Source: Osmia lignaria lignaria
Taxonomy: Eukaryota > Arthropoda > Insecta > Hymenoptera > Megachilidae
DNA length: 64,000 nt
Assembly: GCF_051020975.1 (NCBI RefSeq)
Contig: NW_027478169.1
Location: 4,092,001 to 4,156,000, forward strand
Reading direction: 5' to 3'
Of this stretch, positions 9,891-21,804 are shown one piece after another. The translations under genes and the position numbers were made by a program. Positions within the stretch are counted from its first letter, which is position 1. Each line of letters starts with the position of its first letter. The notes beneath the pieces were generated by a model. That model did not search any database. It saw only the letters and a list, made by a program, of their open reading frames with translations, and was not told where the DNA came from.

Positions 9891-11420
9891 TCAGATGCGT
9901 AGTTCTCGAGATATATCAAGATATTTAAAAGTTCTGAAGCCGCACCTACATAATAGAGATACAGAAACACCGTGGCCCCTTTCTTTGAGATAACTCTGCA
10001 CGATTGCGAGCTGGAAATGCCACTTCCAGTTTAGCTGTGCAGAAGAAGAACAACAAGAAGAAGAAATATCTCGAAATATGTCCATCAGGACCCTTCCCTT
10101 GAGATAAATCTGCAAATATCTCGGAAACGAAGCGAGCTATGGCAAAATGTTAAGAGACCTTTTTTGTAGAGAATAATGTTTCCTACAATTTACGTTCTAT
10201 GATATTTTTTGATCAGAAGCGTAGTTTTCGAGATATATCGATATATTTAAAAGTTCCGAAGCCGCACCAACATAATGGAGATACAGAAACACCGTGGCCC
10301 CTTTCTTTGAGATAACTCTGCACTATTGCGACCTGCAAATGCCACTTCCAGCTCAGCTGTGCAGAAGAAGAACAACAAGAAGAAGAAGTATCTCGAAATA
10401 TGTCCGTCAGGCCCCTTCCCTTGAGATAAATCTGCAAATATCTCGGAAACGAAGCGAGCTATGGCAAAATGTTAAGAGACCTTTTTTGTAGAGAATTAAG
10501 TTTCCTACTTTTTAAGTTCTATGATATTTTTTGATCAGATGCGTAGTTCTCGAGATATATCAAGATATTTAAAAGTTCCGAAGCCGCACCAACATAATAG
10601 AGATACAGAAACACCGTGGCCCCTTTCTTTGAGATAACTCTGCACTATTGCGAGCTGCAAATGCCACTTCCAGCTTAGCTGTGCAGAAGAAGAACAACAA
10701 GAAGAAGAAATATCTCGAAATATGTCCGTCAGGCCAGTTCCTTTGAGCTGAATCTGCAAATATCTCGGAAACGAAGCGAGCTATGGCAAAATGTTAAGAG
10801 ACGTTTTTTGTAGAGAGTTATGTTTCCTACAATTTATGTTCTATGATATTTTTTGAGCAGAAGCGTAGTTTTCGAGATATATCGAGATATTTAAAAGTTC
10901 CGAAGCCGCACCAACATAATAGAGATACAGAAACACCGTGGCCGCTTTCTTTGAGATAACTCTGCACTAGTGCGAGCCGCAAATGCCACTTCCAGCTTAG
11001 CTGTGCAGAAGAAGAACAACAAGAAGAAGAAATATCTCGAAATATGTCCGTCAGGCCCCTTCTCTTGAGATAAATCTGCAAATATCTCGGAAACGAAGCG
11101 AGCTATGGCAAAATGTTAAGCGACCTTTTTTGTAGAGAATTAAGTTTCCTACTTTTTATCTTCTATGATATTTTTTGATCAGATGCGTAGTTCTCGAGAT
11201 ATATCAAGATATTTAAAAGTTCCGAAGCCGCACCAACATAATAGAGATACAGAAACACCGTGGCCCCTTTCCTCGAGATAACTCTGCACTATTGCGAGCT
11301 GCAAATGCCACTTCCAGCTTAGCTGTGCAGAGGAAGAACAACAAGAAGAAGAAATATCTCGAAATATGTCCGTCAGGCCAGTTCCTTTGAGATAAATCTG
11401 CAAATATCTCGGAAACGAAG
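9891..11420. repeat. Heterogeneous zone (M31-M35) with founder-like variants
   Basis: Five dissimilar monomers form no local higher-order repeat but resemble variants amplified elsewhere. M31 has GAGCTGGAAATG and CAGTTTAGC. M32 has GCGACCTGC, CAGCTCAGC and GAAGTATCTC, as at 59142, 60108 and 61718. M33 is GAGCTGAA-type. M34 has GGCCGCTTTC, as in a lineage repeated eight times later. M35 mixes CCAGTTCCTTTGAG with an unaltered GATAAATC. The zone may preserve older, unamplified diversity. Confidence 0.7.
10213..10534. repeat. Monomer M32 with 14-bp palindrome ATATATCGATATAT
   Basis: A substitution in the second decamer makes a perfect 14-bp palindrome at 10233-10246. The same palindrome and neighbouring markers (CATAATGGAG, GCGACCTGC, ACGTTC in the preceding tail) reappear only at 33072 (palindrome 33092-33105), about 22.9 kb away and joined there to a different tail. 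The two share ancestry through long-range copying. Confidence 0.75.
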
Positions 11421-11500
11421 AGAGCTATGGCAAAATGTTAAGAGACCTTTTTTGTAGAGAATTAAGTTTCCTACTTTTTATGTTCTATGATATTTTTTGA

Positions 11501-14500
11501 TCAGATGCGTAGTTCTCGAGATATATCAAGATATTTAAAAGTTCCGAAGCCGCACCAACATAATAGAGATACAGAAACACCGTGGCCCCTTTCTTTGAGT
11601 TAACTCTGCACTATTGCGAGCTGCAAATGCCACTTCCAGCTTAGCTGTGCAGAGGAAGAACAACAAGAAGAAGAAATATCTCGAAATATGTCCGTTAGGC
11701 CCCTTCCCGTGAGATAAATCTGCAAATATCTCGGAAACGAAGCGAGCTATGGCAAAATGTTAAGAGACCTCTTTTGTAGAGAATTAAGTTTCCTACTTTT
11801 TATGTTCTATGATATTTTTTGATCAGATGCGTAGTTCTCGAGATATATCAAGATATTTAAGAGTTCCGAAGCCGCACCAACATAATAGAGATACAGAAAC
11901 ACCGTGGCCCCTTTCTTTGAGATAACTCTGCACTATTGCGAGCTGCAAATGCCACTTCCAGCTTAGCTGTGCAGAAGAAGAACAACAAGAAGAAGAAATA
12001 TCTCGAAATATGTCCGTCAGGCCCCTTCCCTTGAGATAAATCTGCAAATATCTCGGAAACGAAGAGAGCTATGGCAAAATGTTAAGAGACCTTTTTTGTA
12101 GAGAATTAAGTTTCCTACTTTTTATGTTCTATGATATTTTTTGATCAGATGCGTAGTTTTCGAGATATATCGAGATATTTAAAAGTTACGAAGCCGCACC
12201 AACATAATAGAGATACAGAAACACCGTGGCCCCTTTCTTTGAGATAACTCTGCACTATTGCGAGCTGCAAATGCCACTTCCAGCTTAGCTGTGCAGAGGA
12301 AGAACAACAAGAAGAAGAAATATCTCGAAATATGTCCGTCAGGCCAGTTCCTTTGAGCTGAATCTGCAAATATCTCGGAAACGAAGCGAGCTATGACAAA
12401 ATGTTAAGAGACGTTTTTTATAGAGAATTATGTTTCCTACAATTTATGTTCTATGATATTTTTTGATCAGAAGCGTAGTTTTCGAGATATATCGAGATAT
12501 TTAAAAGTTCCGAAGCCGCACCAACATAATAGGGATACAGAAACACCGTGGCCCCTTTCTTTGAGATAACTCTGCACTAGTGCGAGCCGCAAATGCCACT
12601 TCCAGCTTAGCTGTGCAGAAGAAGAACAACAAGAAGAAGAAATATCTCGAAATATGTCCGTCAGGCCCCTTCCCTTGAGATATATCTGCAAATATCTCGG
12701 AAACGAAGCGAGCTATGGCAAAATGTTAAGAGACCTTTTTTGTAGAGAATTAAGTTTCCTACTTTTTATGTTCTATGATATTTTTTGATCAGATGCGTAG
12801 TTCTCGAGATATATCAAGATATTTAAAAGTTCCGAAGCCGCACCAACATAATAGAGATACAGAAACACCGTGGCCCCTTTCTTTGAGATAACTCTGCACT
12901 ATTGCGAGCTGTAAATGCCACTTCCAGCTTAGCTGTGCAGAAGAAGAACAACAAGAAGAAGAAATATCTCGAAATATGTCCGTCAGGCCCCTTCCCTTGA
13001 GATATATCTGCAAATATCTCGGAAACGAAGCGAGCTATGGCAAAATGTTAAGAGACCTTTTTTGTAGAGAATTATGTTTCCTACAATTTATGTTCTATGA
13101 TATTTTTTGATCAGAAGCGTAGTTTTCGAGATACATCGGGATATTTAAAAGTTCCGAAGCCGCACCAACATAATAGCGATACAGAAACACCGTGGCCCCT
13201 TTCTTTGAGATAACTCTGCACTAGTGCGAGCCGCAAATGCCACTTCCAGCTTAGCTGTGCAGAAGAAGAACAACAAGAAGAAGAAATATCTCGAAATATG
13301 TCCGTCAGGCCCCTTCCCTTGAGATAAATCTGCAAATATCTCGGAAACGAAGCGAGCTATGGCAAAATGTTAAGAGACCTTTTTTGTAGAGAATTAAGTT
13401 TCCTACTTTTTATGTTCTATGATATTTTTTGATCAGATGCGTAGTTCTCGAGATATATCAAGATATTTAAAAGTTCCGAAGCCGCACCAACATAATAGAG
13501 ATACAGAAACACCGTGGCCCCTTTCTTTGAGTTAACTCTGCACTATTGCGAGCTGCAAATGCCACTTCCAGCTTAGCTGTGCAGAGGAAGAACAACAAGA
13601 AGAAGAAATATCTCGAAATATGTCCGTTAGGCCCCTTCCCGTGAGATAAATCTGCAAATATCTCGGAAACGAAGCGAGCTATGGCAAAATGTTAAGAGAC
13701 CTCTTTTGTAGAGAATTAAGTTTCCTACTTTTTATGTTCTATGATATTTTTTGATCAGATGCGTAGTTCTCGAGATATATCAAGATATTTAAGAGTTCCG
13801 AAGCCGCACCAACATAATAGAGATACAGAAACACCGTGGCCCCTTTCTTTGAGATAACTCTGCACTATTGCGAGCTGCAAATGCCACTTCCAGCTTAGCT
13901 GTGCAGAAGAAGAACAACAAGAAGAAGAAATATCTCGAAATATGTCCGTCAGGCCCCTTCCCTTGAGATAAATCTGCAAATATCTCGGAAACGAAGAGAG
14001 CTATGGCAAAATGTTAAGAGACCTTTTTTGTAGAGAATTAAGTTTCCTACTTTTTATGTTCTATGATATTTTTTGATCAGATGCGTAGTTTTCGAGATAT
14101 ATCGAGATATTTAAAAGTTACGAAGCCGCACCAACATAATAGAGATACAGAAACACCGTGGCCCCTTTCTTTGAGATAACTCTGCACTATTGCGAGCTGC
14201 AAATGCCACTTCCAGCTTAGCTGTGCAGAGGAAGAACAACAAGAAGAAGAAATATCTCGAAATATGTCCGTCAGGCCAGTTCCTTTGAGCTGAATCTGCA
14301 AATATCTCGGAAACGAAGCGAGCTATGACAAAATGTTAAGAGACGTTTTTTATAGAGAATTATGTTTCCTACAATTTATGTTCTATGATATTTTTTGATC
14401 AGAAGCGTAGTTTTCGAGATATATCGAGATATTTAAAAGTTCCGAAGCCGCACCAACATAATAGGGATACAGAAACACCGTGGCCCCTTTCTTTGAGATA

Positions 14501-15364
14501 ACTCTGCACTAGTGCGAGCCGCAAATGCCACTTCCAGCTTAGCTGTGCAGAAGAAGAACAACAAGAAGAAGAAATATCTCGAAATATGTCCGTCAGGCCC
14601 CTTCCCTTGAGATATATCTGCAAATATCTCGGAAACGAAGCGAGCTATGGCAAAATGTTAAGAGACCTTTTTTGTAGAGAATTAAGTTTCCTACTTTTTA
14701 TGTTCTATGATATTTTTTGATCAGATGCGTAGTTCTCGAGATATATCAAGATATTTAAAAGTTCCGAAGCCGCACCAACATAATAGAGATACAGAAACAC
14801 CGTGGCCCCTTTCTTTGAGATAACTCTGCACTATTGCGAGCTGTAAATGCCACTTCCAGCTTAGCTGTGCAGAAGAAGAACAACAAGAAGAAGAAATATC
14901 TCGAAATATGTCCGTCAGGCCCCTTCCCTTGAGATATATCTGCAAATATCTCGGAAACGAAGCGAGCTATGGCAAAATGTTAAGAGACCTTTTTTGTAGA
15001 GAATTATGTTTCCTACAATTTATGTTCTATGATATTTTTTGATCAGAAGCGTAGTTTTCGAGATACATCGGGATATTTAAAAGTTCCGAAGCCGCACCAA
15101 CATAATAGCGATACAGAAACACCGTGGCCCCTTTCTTTGAGATAACTCTGCACTAGTGCGAGCCGCAAATGCCACTTCCAGCTTAGCTGTGCAGAAGAAG
15201 AACAACAAGAAGAAGAAATATCTCGAAATATGTCCGTCAGGCCCCTTCCCTTGAGATAAATCTGCAAATATCTCGGAAACGAAGCGAGCTATGGCAAAAT
15301 GTTAAGAGACCTTTTTTGTAGAGAATTAAGTTTCCTACTTTTTATGTTCTATGATATTTTTTGA
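11501..15364. repeat. Six-monomer higher-order repeat HOR-I, 1932 bp, two copies
   Basis: 11501-13432 and 13433-15364 are successive copies; no mismatch was seen, and the match extends from roughly 11421/13353 to 13530/15462. Order: head B with GAGTTAACTC and CGTTAGGCC (11501), head B with TTAAGAGTTCC (11823), mixed head with GTTACGAAG and GAGCTATGACAAAATG (12145), head A with GGGATAC (12467), head B with GAGCTGTAAATG (12789), head A with ACATCGGG and AGCGATAC (13111). About 2 kb of apparent identity makes this one of the youngest amplifications here. Confidence 0.92.
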
Positions 15365-17296
15365 TCAGATGCGTAGTTCTCGAGATATATCAAGATATTT
15401 AAAAGTTCCGAAGCCGCACCAACATAATAGAGATACAGAAACACCGTGGCCCCTTTCTTTGAGATAACTCTGCACTATTGCGAGCTGTAAATGCCACTTC
15501 CAGCTTAGCTGTGCAGAAGAAGAGCAACAAGAAGAAGAAATATCTCGAAATATGTCCGTCAGGCCCCTTCCCTTGAGATAAATCTGCAAATATCTCGGAA
15601 ACAAAGCGAGCTATGGCAAAATGTTAAGAGACCTTTTTTGTAGAGAATTAAGTTTCCTACTTTTTATGTTCTATGATATTCTTTGATCAGATGCGTAGTT
15701 CTCGAGATATATCAAGATATTTAAAAGTTCCGAAGCCGCACCAACATAATAGAGATACAGAAACACCGTGGCCCCTTTCTTTGAGATAACTCTGCACTAT
15801 TGCGAGCTGCAAATGCCACTTCCAGCTTAGCTGTGCAGAGGAAGAACAACAAGAAGAAGAAATATCTCGAAATATGTCCGTCAGGCCAGTTCCTTTGAGC
15901 TGAATCTGCAAATATCTCGGAAACGAAGCGAGCTATGACAAAATGTTAAGAGACGTTTTTTATAGAGAATTATGTTTCCTACAATTTATGTTCTATGATA
16001 TTTTTTGATCAGAAGCGTAGTTTTCGAGATATATCGAGATATTTAAAAGTTCCGAAGCCGCACCAACATAATAGGGATACAGAAACACCGTGGCCCCTTT
16101 CTTTGAGATAACTCTGCACTAGTGCGAGCCGCAAATGCCACTTCCAGCTTAGCTGTGCAGAAGAAGAACAACAAGAAGAAGAAATATCTCGAAATATGTC
16201 CGTCAGGCCCCTACCCCTGAGATATATCAGCAAATATCTCGGAAACGAAGCGAGCTATGGCAAAATGTTAAGAGACCTTTTTTGTAGAGAATTATGTTTC
16301 CTACAATTTATGTTCTATGATATTTTTTGATCAGATGCGTAGTTTTCGAGATATATCGAGATATTTAAAAGTTCCGAAGCCGCACCAACATAATAGGGAT
16401 ACAGAAACACCGTGGCCCCTTTCTTTGAGATAACTCTGCACTAGTGCGAGCCGCAAATGCCACTTCCAGCTTAGCTGTGCAGAAGAAGAACAACAAGAAG
16501 AAGAAATATCTCGAAATATGTCCGTCAGGCCCCTTCCCTTGAGATAAATCTGCAAATATCTCGGAAACGAAGCGAGCTATGGCAAAATGTTAAGAGACCT
16601 TTTTTGTAGAGAATTAAGTTTCCTACTTTTTATGTTCTATGATATTTTTTGATCAGATGCGTAGTTCTCGAGATATATCAAGATATTTAAAAGTTCCGAA
16701 GCCGCACCAACATAATAGAGATACAGAAACACCGTGGCCCCTTTCTTTGAGATAACTCTGCACTATTGCGAGCTGTAAATGCCACTTCCAGCTTAGCTGT
16801 GCAGAAGAAGAACAACAAGAAGAAGAAATATCTCGAAATATGTCCGTCAGGCCCCTTCCCTTGAGATATATCTGCAAATATCTCGGAAACGAAGCGAGCT
16901 ATGGCAAAATGTTAAGAGACCTTTTTTGTAGAGAATTATGTTTCCTACAATTTATGTTCTATGATATTTTTTGATCAGAAGCGTAGTTTTCGAGATACAT
17001 CGGGATATTTAAAAGTTCCGAAGCCGCACCAACATAATAGAGATACAGAAACACCGTGGCCCCTTTCTTTGAGATAACTCTGCACTATTGCGAGCTGTAA
17101 ATGCCACTTCCAGCTTAGCTGTGCAGAAGAAGAACAACAAGAAGAAGAAATATCTCGAAATATGTCCGTCAGGCCCCTTCCCTTGAGATATATCTGCAAA
17201 TATCTCGGAAACGAAGCGAGCTATGGCAAAATGTTAAGAGACCTTTTTTGTAGAGAATTATGTTTCCTACAATTTATGTTCTATGATATTTTTTGA
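15365..17296. repeat. Rearranged third relative of HOR-I (M48-M53)
   Basis: Six monomers recall HOR-I but are shuffled. M49 (15687) has the GACAAAATG and GACGTTTTTTATAG tail, M50 (16009) and M51 (16331) both have GGGATAC, M52 (16653) matches the GTAAATG member, and M53 (16975) carries the ACATCGGG head on a GTAAATG body, so it is a chimera with its switch between about 17003 and 17040. M50 has private changes (CCCCTACCCCTGAG, ATCAGCAAAT). It looks like an intermediate between HOR-I and HOR-II. Confidence 0.75.
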
Positions 17297-20200
17297 TCAG
17301 AAGCGTAGTTTTCGAGATACATCGAGATATTTAAAAGTTCCGAAGCCGCACCAACATAATAGAGATACAGAAACACCGTGGCCCCTTTCTTTGAGATAAC
17401 TCTGCACTAGTGCGAGCCGCAAATGCCACTTCCAGCTTAGCTGTGCAGAAGAAGAACAACAAGAAGAAGAAATATCTCGAAATATGTCCGTCAGGCCCCT
17501 TCCCTTGAGATATATCTGCAAATATCTCGGAAACGAAGCGAGCTATGGCAAAATGTTAAGAGACCTTTTTTGTAGAGAATTATGTTTCCTACAATTTATG
17601 TTCTATGATATTTTTTGATCAGAAGCGTGGTTTTCGAGATACATCGAGATATTTAAAAGTTCCGAAGCCGCACCTACATAATAGAGATACAGAAACACCG
17701 TGGCCCCTTTCTTTGAGATAACTCTGCACTAGTGCGAGCCGCAAATGCCACTTCCAGCTTAGCTGTGCAGAAGAAGAACAACAAGAAGAAGAAATATCTC
17801 GAAATATGTCCGTCAGGCCCCTTCCCTTGAGATAAATCTGCAAATATCTCGGAAACGAAGCGAGCTATGGCAAAATGTTAAGAGACCTTTTTTGTAGAGA
17901 ATTAAGTTTCCTACTTTTTATGTTCTATGATATTTTTTGATCAGATGCGTAGTTCTCGAGATATATCAAGATATTTAAAAGTTCCGAAGCCGCACCAACA
18001 TAATAGAGATACAGGAACACCGTGGCCCCTTTCTTTGAGATAACTCTGCACTATTGCGAGCTGTAAATGCCACTTCCAGCTTAGCTGTGCAGAAGAAGAA
18101 CAACAAGAAGAAGAAATATCTCGAAATATGTCCGTCAGGCCAGTTCCTTTGAGCTGAATCTGCAAATATCTCGGAAACGAAGCGAGCTATGGCAAAATGT
18201 TAAGAGACGTTTTTTATAGAGAATTATGTTTCCTACAATTTATGTTCTATGATATTTTTTGATCAGAAGCGTAGTTTTCGAGATATATCGAGATATTTGA
18301 AAGTTCCGAAGCCGCACCAACATAATAGGGATACAGAAACACCGTGGCCCCTTTCTTTGAGATAACTCTGCACTATTGCGAGCTGGAAATGCCACTTCCA
18401 GTTTAGCTGTGCAGAAGAAGAACAACAAGAAGAAGAAATATCTCGAAATATGTCCGTTAGGCCCCTTCCCGTGAGATAAATCTGCAAATATCTCGGAAAC
18501 GAAGCGAGCTATGGCAAAATGTTAAGAGACCTCTTTTGTAGAGAATTAAGTTTCCTACTTTTTATGTTCTATGATATTTTTTGATCAGATGCGTAGTTCT
18601 CGAGATATATCAAGATATTTAAAAGTTCCGAAGCCGCACCAACATAATAGAGATACAGAAACACCGTGGCCCCTTTCTTTGAGATAACTCTGCACTATTG
18701 CGAGCTGCAAATGCCACTTCCAGCTTAGCTGTGCAGAAGAAGAACAACAAGAAGAAGAAATATCTCGAAATATGTCCGTCAGGCCAGTTCCTTTGAGCTG
18801 AATCTGCAAATATCTCGGAAACGAACCGAGCTATGGCAAAATGTTAAGAGACGTTTTTTGTAGAGAATTATGTTTCCTACATATTATGTTCTATGATATT
18901 TTTTGATCAGAAGCGTAGTTTTCGAGGTATATCGAGATATTTAAAAGTTCCGAAGCCGCACCAACATAATAGAGATACAGAAACACCGTGGCCGCTTTCT
19001 TTGAGATAACTCTGCACTAGTGCGAGCCGCAAATGCCACTTCCAGCTTAGCTGTGCAGAAGAAGAACAACAAGAAGATGAAATATCTCGAAATATGTCCG
19101 TCAGGCCCCTTCCCTTGAGATAAATCTGCAAATATCTCCGAAACGAAGCGAGCTATGGCAAAATGTTAAGAGAGCTTTTTTGTAGAGAATTAAGTTTCCT
19201 ACTTTTTATGTTCTATGATATTTTTTGATCAGATGCGTAGTTCTCGAGATATATCAAGATATTTAAAAGTTCCGAAGCCGCACCAACATAATAGGGATAC
19301 AGAAACACCGTGGCCCCTTTCTTTGAGATAACTCTGCACTAGTGCGAGCCGCAAATGCCACTTCCAGCTTAGCTGTGCAGAAGAAGAACAACAAGAAGAA
19401 GAAATATCTCGAAATATGTCCGTCAGGCCCCTTCCCTTGAGATAAATCTGCAAATATCTCGGAAACGAAGCGAGCTATGGCAAAATGTTAAGAGACCTTT
19501 TTTGTAGAGAATTAAGTTTCCTACTTTTTATGTTCTATGATATTTTTTGATCAGATGCGTAGTTCTCGAGATATATCAAGATATTTAAAAGTTCCGAAGC
19601 CGCACCAACATAATAGAGATACAGAAACACCGTGGCCCCTTTCTTTGAGATAACTCTGCACTATTGCGAGCTGTAAATGCCACTTCCAGCTTAGCTGTGC
19701 AGAAGAAGAACAACAAGAAGAAGAAGTATCTCGAAATATGTCCGTCAGGCCCCTTCCCTTGAGATATATCTGCAAATATCTCGGAAACGAAGCGAGCTAT
19801 GGCAAAATGTTAAGAGACCTTTTTTGTAGAGAATTATGTTTCCTACAATTTATGTTCTATGATATTTTTTGATCAGAAGCGTGGTTTTCGAGATACATCG
19901 AGATATTTAAAAGTTCCGAAGCCGCACCTACATAATAGAGATACAGAAACACCGTGGCCCCTTTCTTTGAGATAACTCTGCACTAGTGCGAGCCGCAAAT
20001 GCCACTTCCAGCTTAGCTGTGCAGAAGAAGAACAACAAGAAGAAGAAATATCTCGAAATATGTCCGTCAGGCCCCTTCCCTTGAGATAAATCTGCAAATA
20101 TCTCGGAAACGAAGCGAGCTATGGCAAAATGTTAAGAGACCTTTTTTGTAGAGAATTAAGTTTTCTACTTTTTATGTTCTATGATATTTTTTGATCAGAT

Positions 20201-21804
20201 GCGTAGTTCTCGAGATATATCAAGATATTTAAAAGTTCCGAAGCCGCACCAACATAATAGAGATACAGGAACACCGTGGCCCCTTTCTTTGAGATAACTC
20301 TGCACTATTGCGAGCTGCAAATGCCACTTCCAGCTTAGCTGTGCAGAAGAAGAACAACAAGAAGAAGAAATATCTCGAAATATGTCCGTCAGGCCAGTTC
20401 CTTTGAGCTGAATCTGCAAATATCTCGGAAACGAAGCGAGCTATGGCAAAATGTTAAGAGACGTTTTTTATAGAGAATTATGTTTCCTACAATTTATGTT
20501 CTATGATATTTTTTGATCAGAAGCGTAGTTTTCGAGATATATCGAGATATTTGAAAGTTCCGAAGCCGCACCAACATAATAGGGATACAGAAACACCGTG
20601 GCCCCTTTCTTTGAGATAACTCTGCACTATTGCGAGCTGGAAATGCCACTTCCAGTTTAGCTGTGCAGAAGAAGAACAACAAGAAGAAGAAATATCTCGA
20701 AATATGTCCGTTGGGCCCCTTCCCGTGAGATAAATCTGCAAATATCTCGGAAACGAACCGAGCTATGGCAAAATGTTAAGAGACGTTTTTTGTAGAGAAT
20801 TATGTTTCCTACATATTATGTTCTATGATATTTTTTGATCAGAAGCGTAGTTTTCGAGGTATATCGAGATATTTAAAAGTTCCGAAGCCGCACCAACATA
20901 ATAGAGATACAGAAACACCGTGGCCGCTTTCTTTGAGATAACTCTGCACTAGTGCGAGCCGCAAATGCCACTTCCAGCTTAGCTGTGCAGAAGAAGAACA
21001 ACAAGAAGAAGAAATATCTCGAAATATGTCCGTCAGGCCCCTTCCCTTGAGATAAATCTGCAAATATCTCCGAAACGAAGCGAGCTATGGCAAAATGTTA
21101 AGAGACCTTTTTTGTAGAGAATTAAGTTTCCTACTTTTTATGTTCTATGATATTTTTTGATCAGATGCGTAGTTCTCGAGATATATCAAGATATTTAAAA
21201 GTTCCGAAGCCGCACCAACATAATAGAGATACAGAAACACCGTGGCCCCTCTATTTGAGATAACTCTGCACTATTGCGAGCTGCAAATGCCACTTCCAGC
21301 TTAGCTGTGCAGAGGAAGAACAACAAGAAGAAGAAATATCTCGAAATACGTCCGTCAGGCCCCTTCCCTTGAGATAAATCTGCAAATATCTCGGAAACGA
21401 AGCGAGCTACGGCAAAATGTTTAGAGACCTTTCTTGTAGAGAATTATGTTTCCTACAATTTATGTTCTATGATATTTTTTGATCAGAAGCGTAGTTTTCG
21501 AGATATATCGAGATATTTAAAAGTTCCGAAGACGCACCAACATAATAGAGATACAGAAACACCGTGGCCCCTTTCTTTGAGATAACTCTGCGCTATTGCG
21601 AGCTGGAAATGCCACTTCCAGTTTAGCTGTGCAGAAGAAGAACAACAAGAAGAGGAAATATCTCGAAATATGTCCGTCAGGCCCCTTCCCTTGAGATATA
21701 TCTGCAAATATCTCGGAAACGAAACGAGCTATGGCAAAATGTTAAGAGACCTTTTTTGTAGAGAATTATGTTTCCTACAATTTATGTTCTATGATATTTT
21801 TTAA
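17297..21804. repeat. Seven-monomer duplication with one monomer lost (M54-M67)
   Basis: M55-M57 (17619-18584) and M62-M64 (19873-20838) match at a seven-monomer offset, with shared AAGCGTGGTTTTCG and CACCTACATAAT, AGGAACACC, and TTTGAAAGTTCC with GGAAATGCC. After that the offset becomes six: M59 (18907) corresponds to M65 (20839), because M58 has no separate counterpart. M64 is the fused remnant. The zone ends with M66 (CCTCTATTTGAG, TACGTCCGTC, GCTACGGC, TGTTTAGAGACC) and M67 (CTGCGCTATTG, GAAGAGGAAATA), types that recur from 26.9 kb onward. Confidence 0.8.
20517..20838. repeat. Chimeric monomer M64, product of a one-monomer deletion
   Basis: The left part is the M57 type (TTTGAAAG, GGAAATGCC, CCCGTGAGATAAATC). 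The right part is the M58 type (AACGAACCGAGC and CTACATATTATG). The switch falls between the last M57-type base near 20733 and the first M58-type base at 20758, within TCTGCAAATATCTCGG and its neighbours. Exchange between adjacent monomers in the same register removes exactly 322 bp, as observed. Confidence 0.85.
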
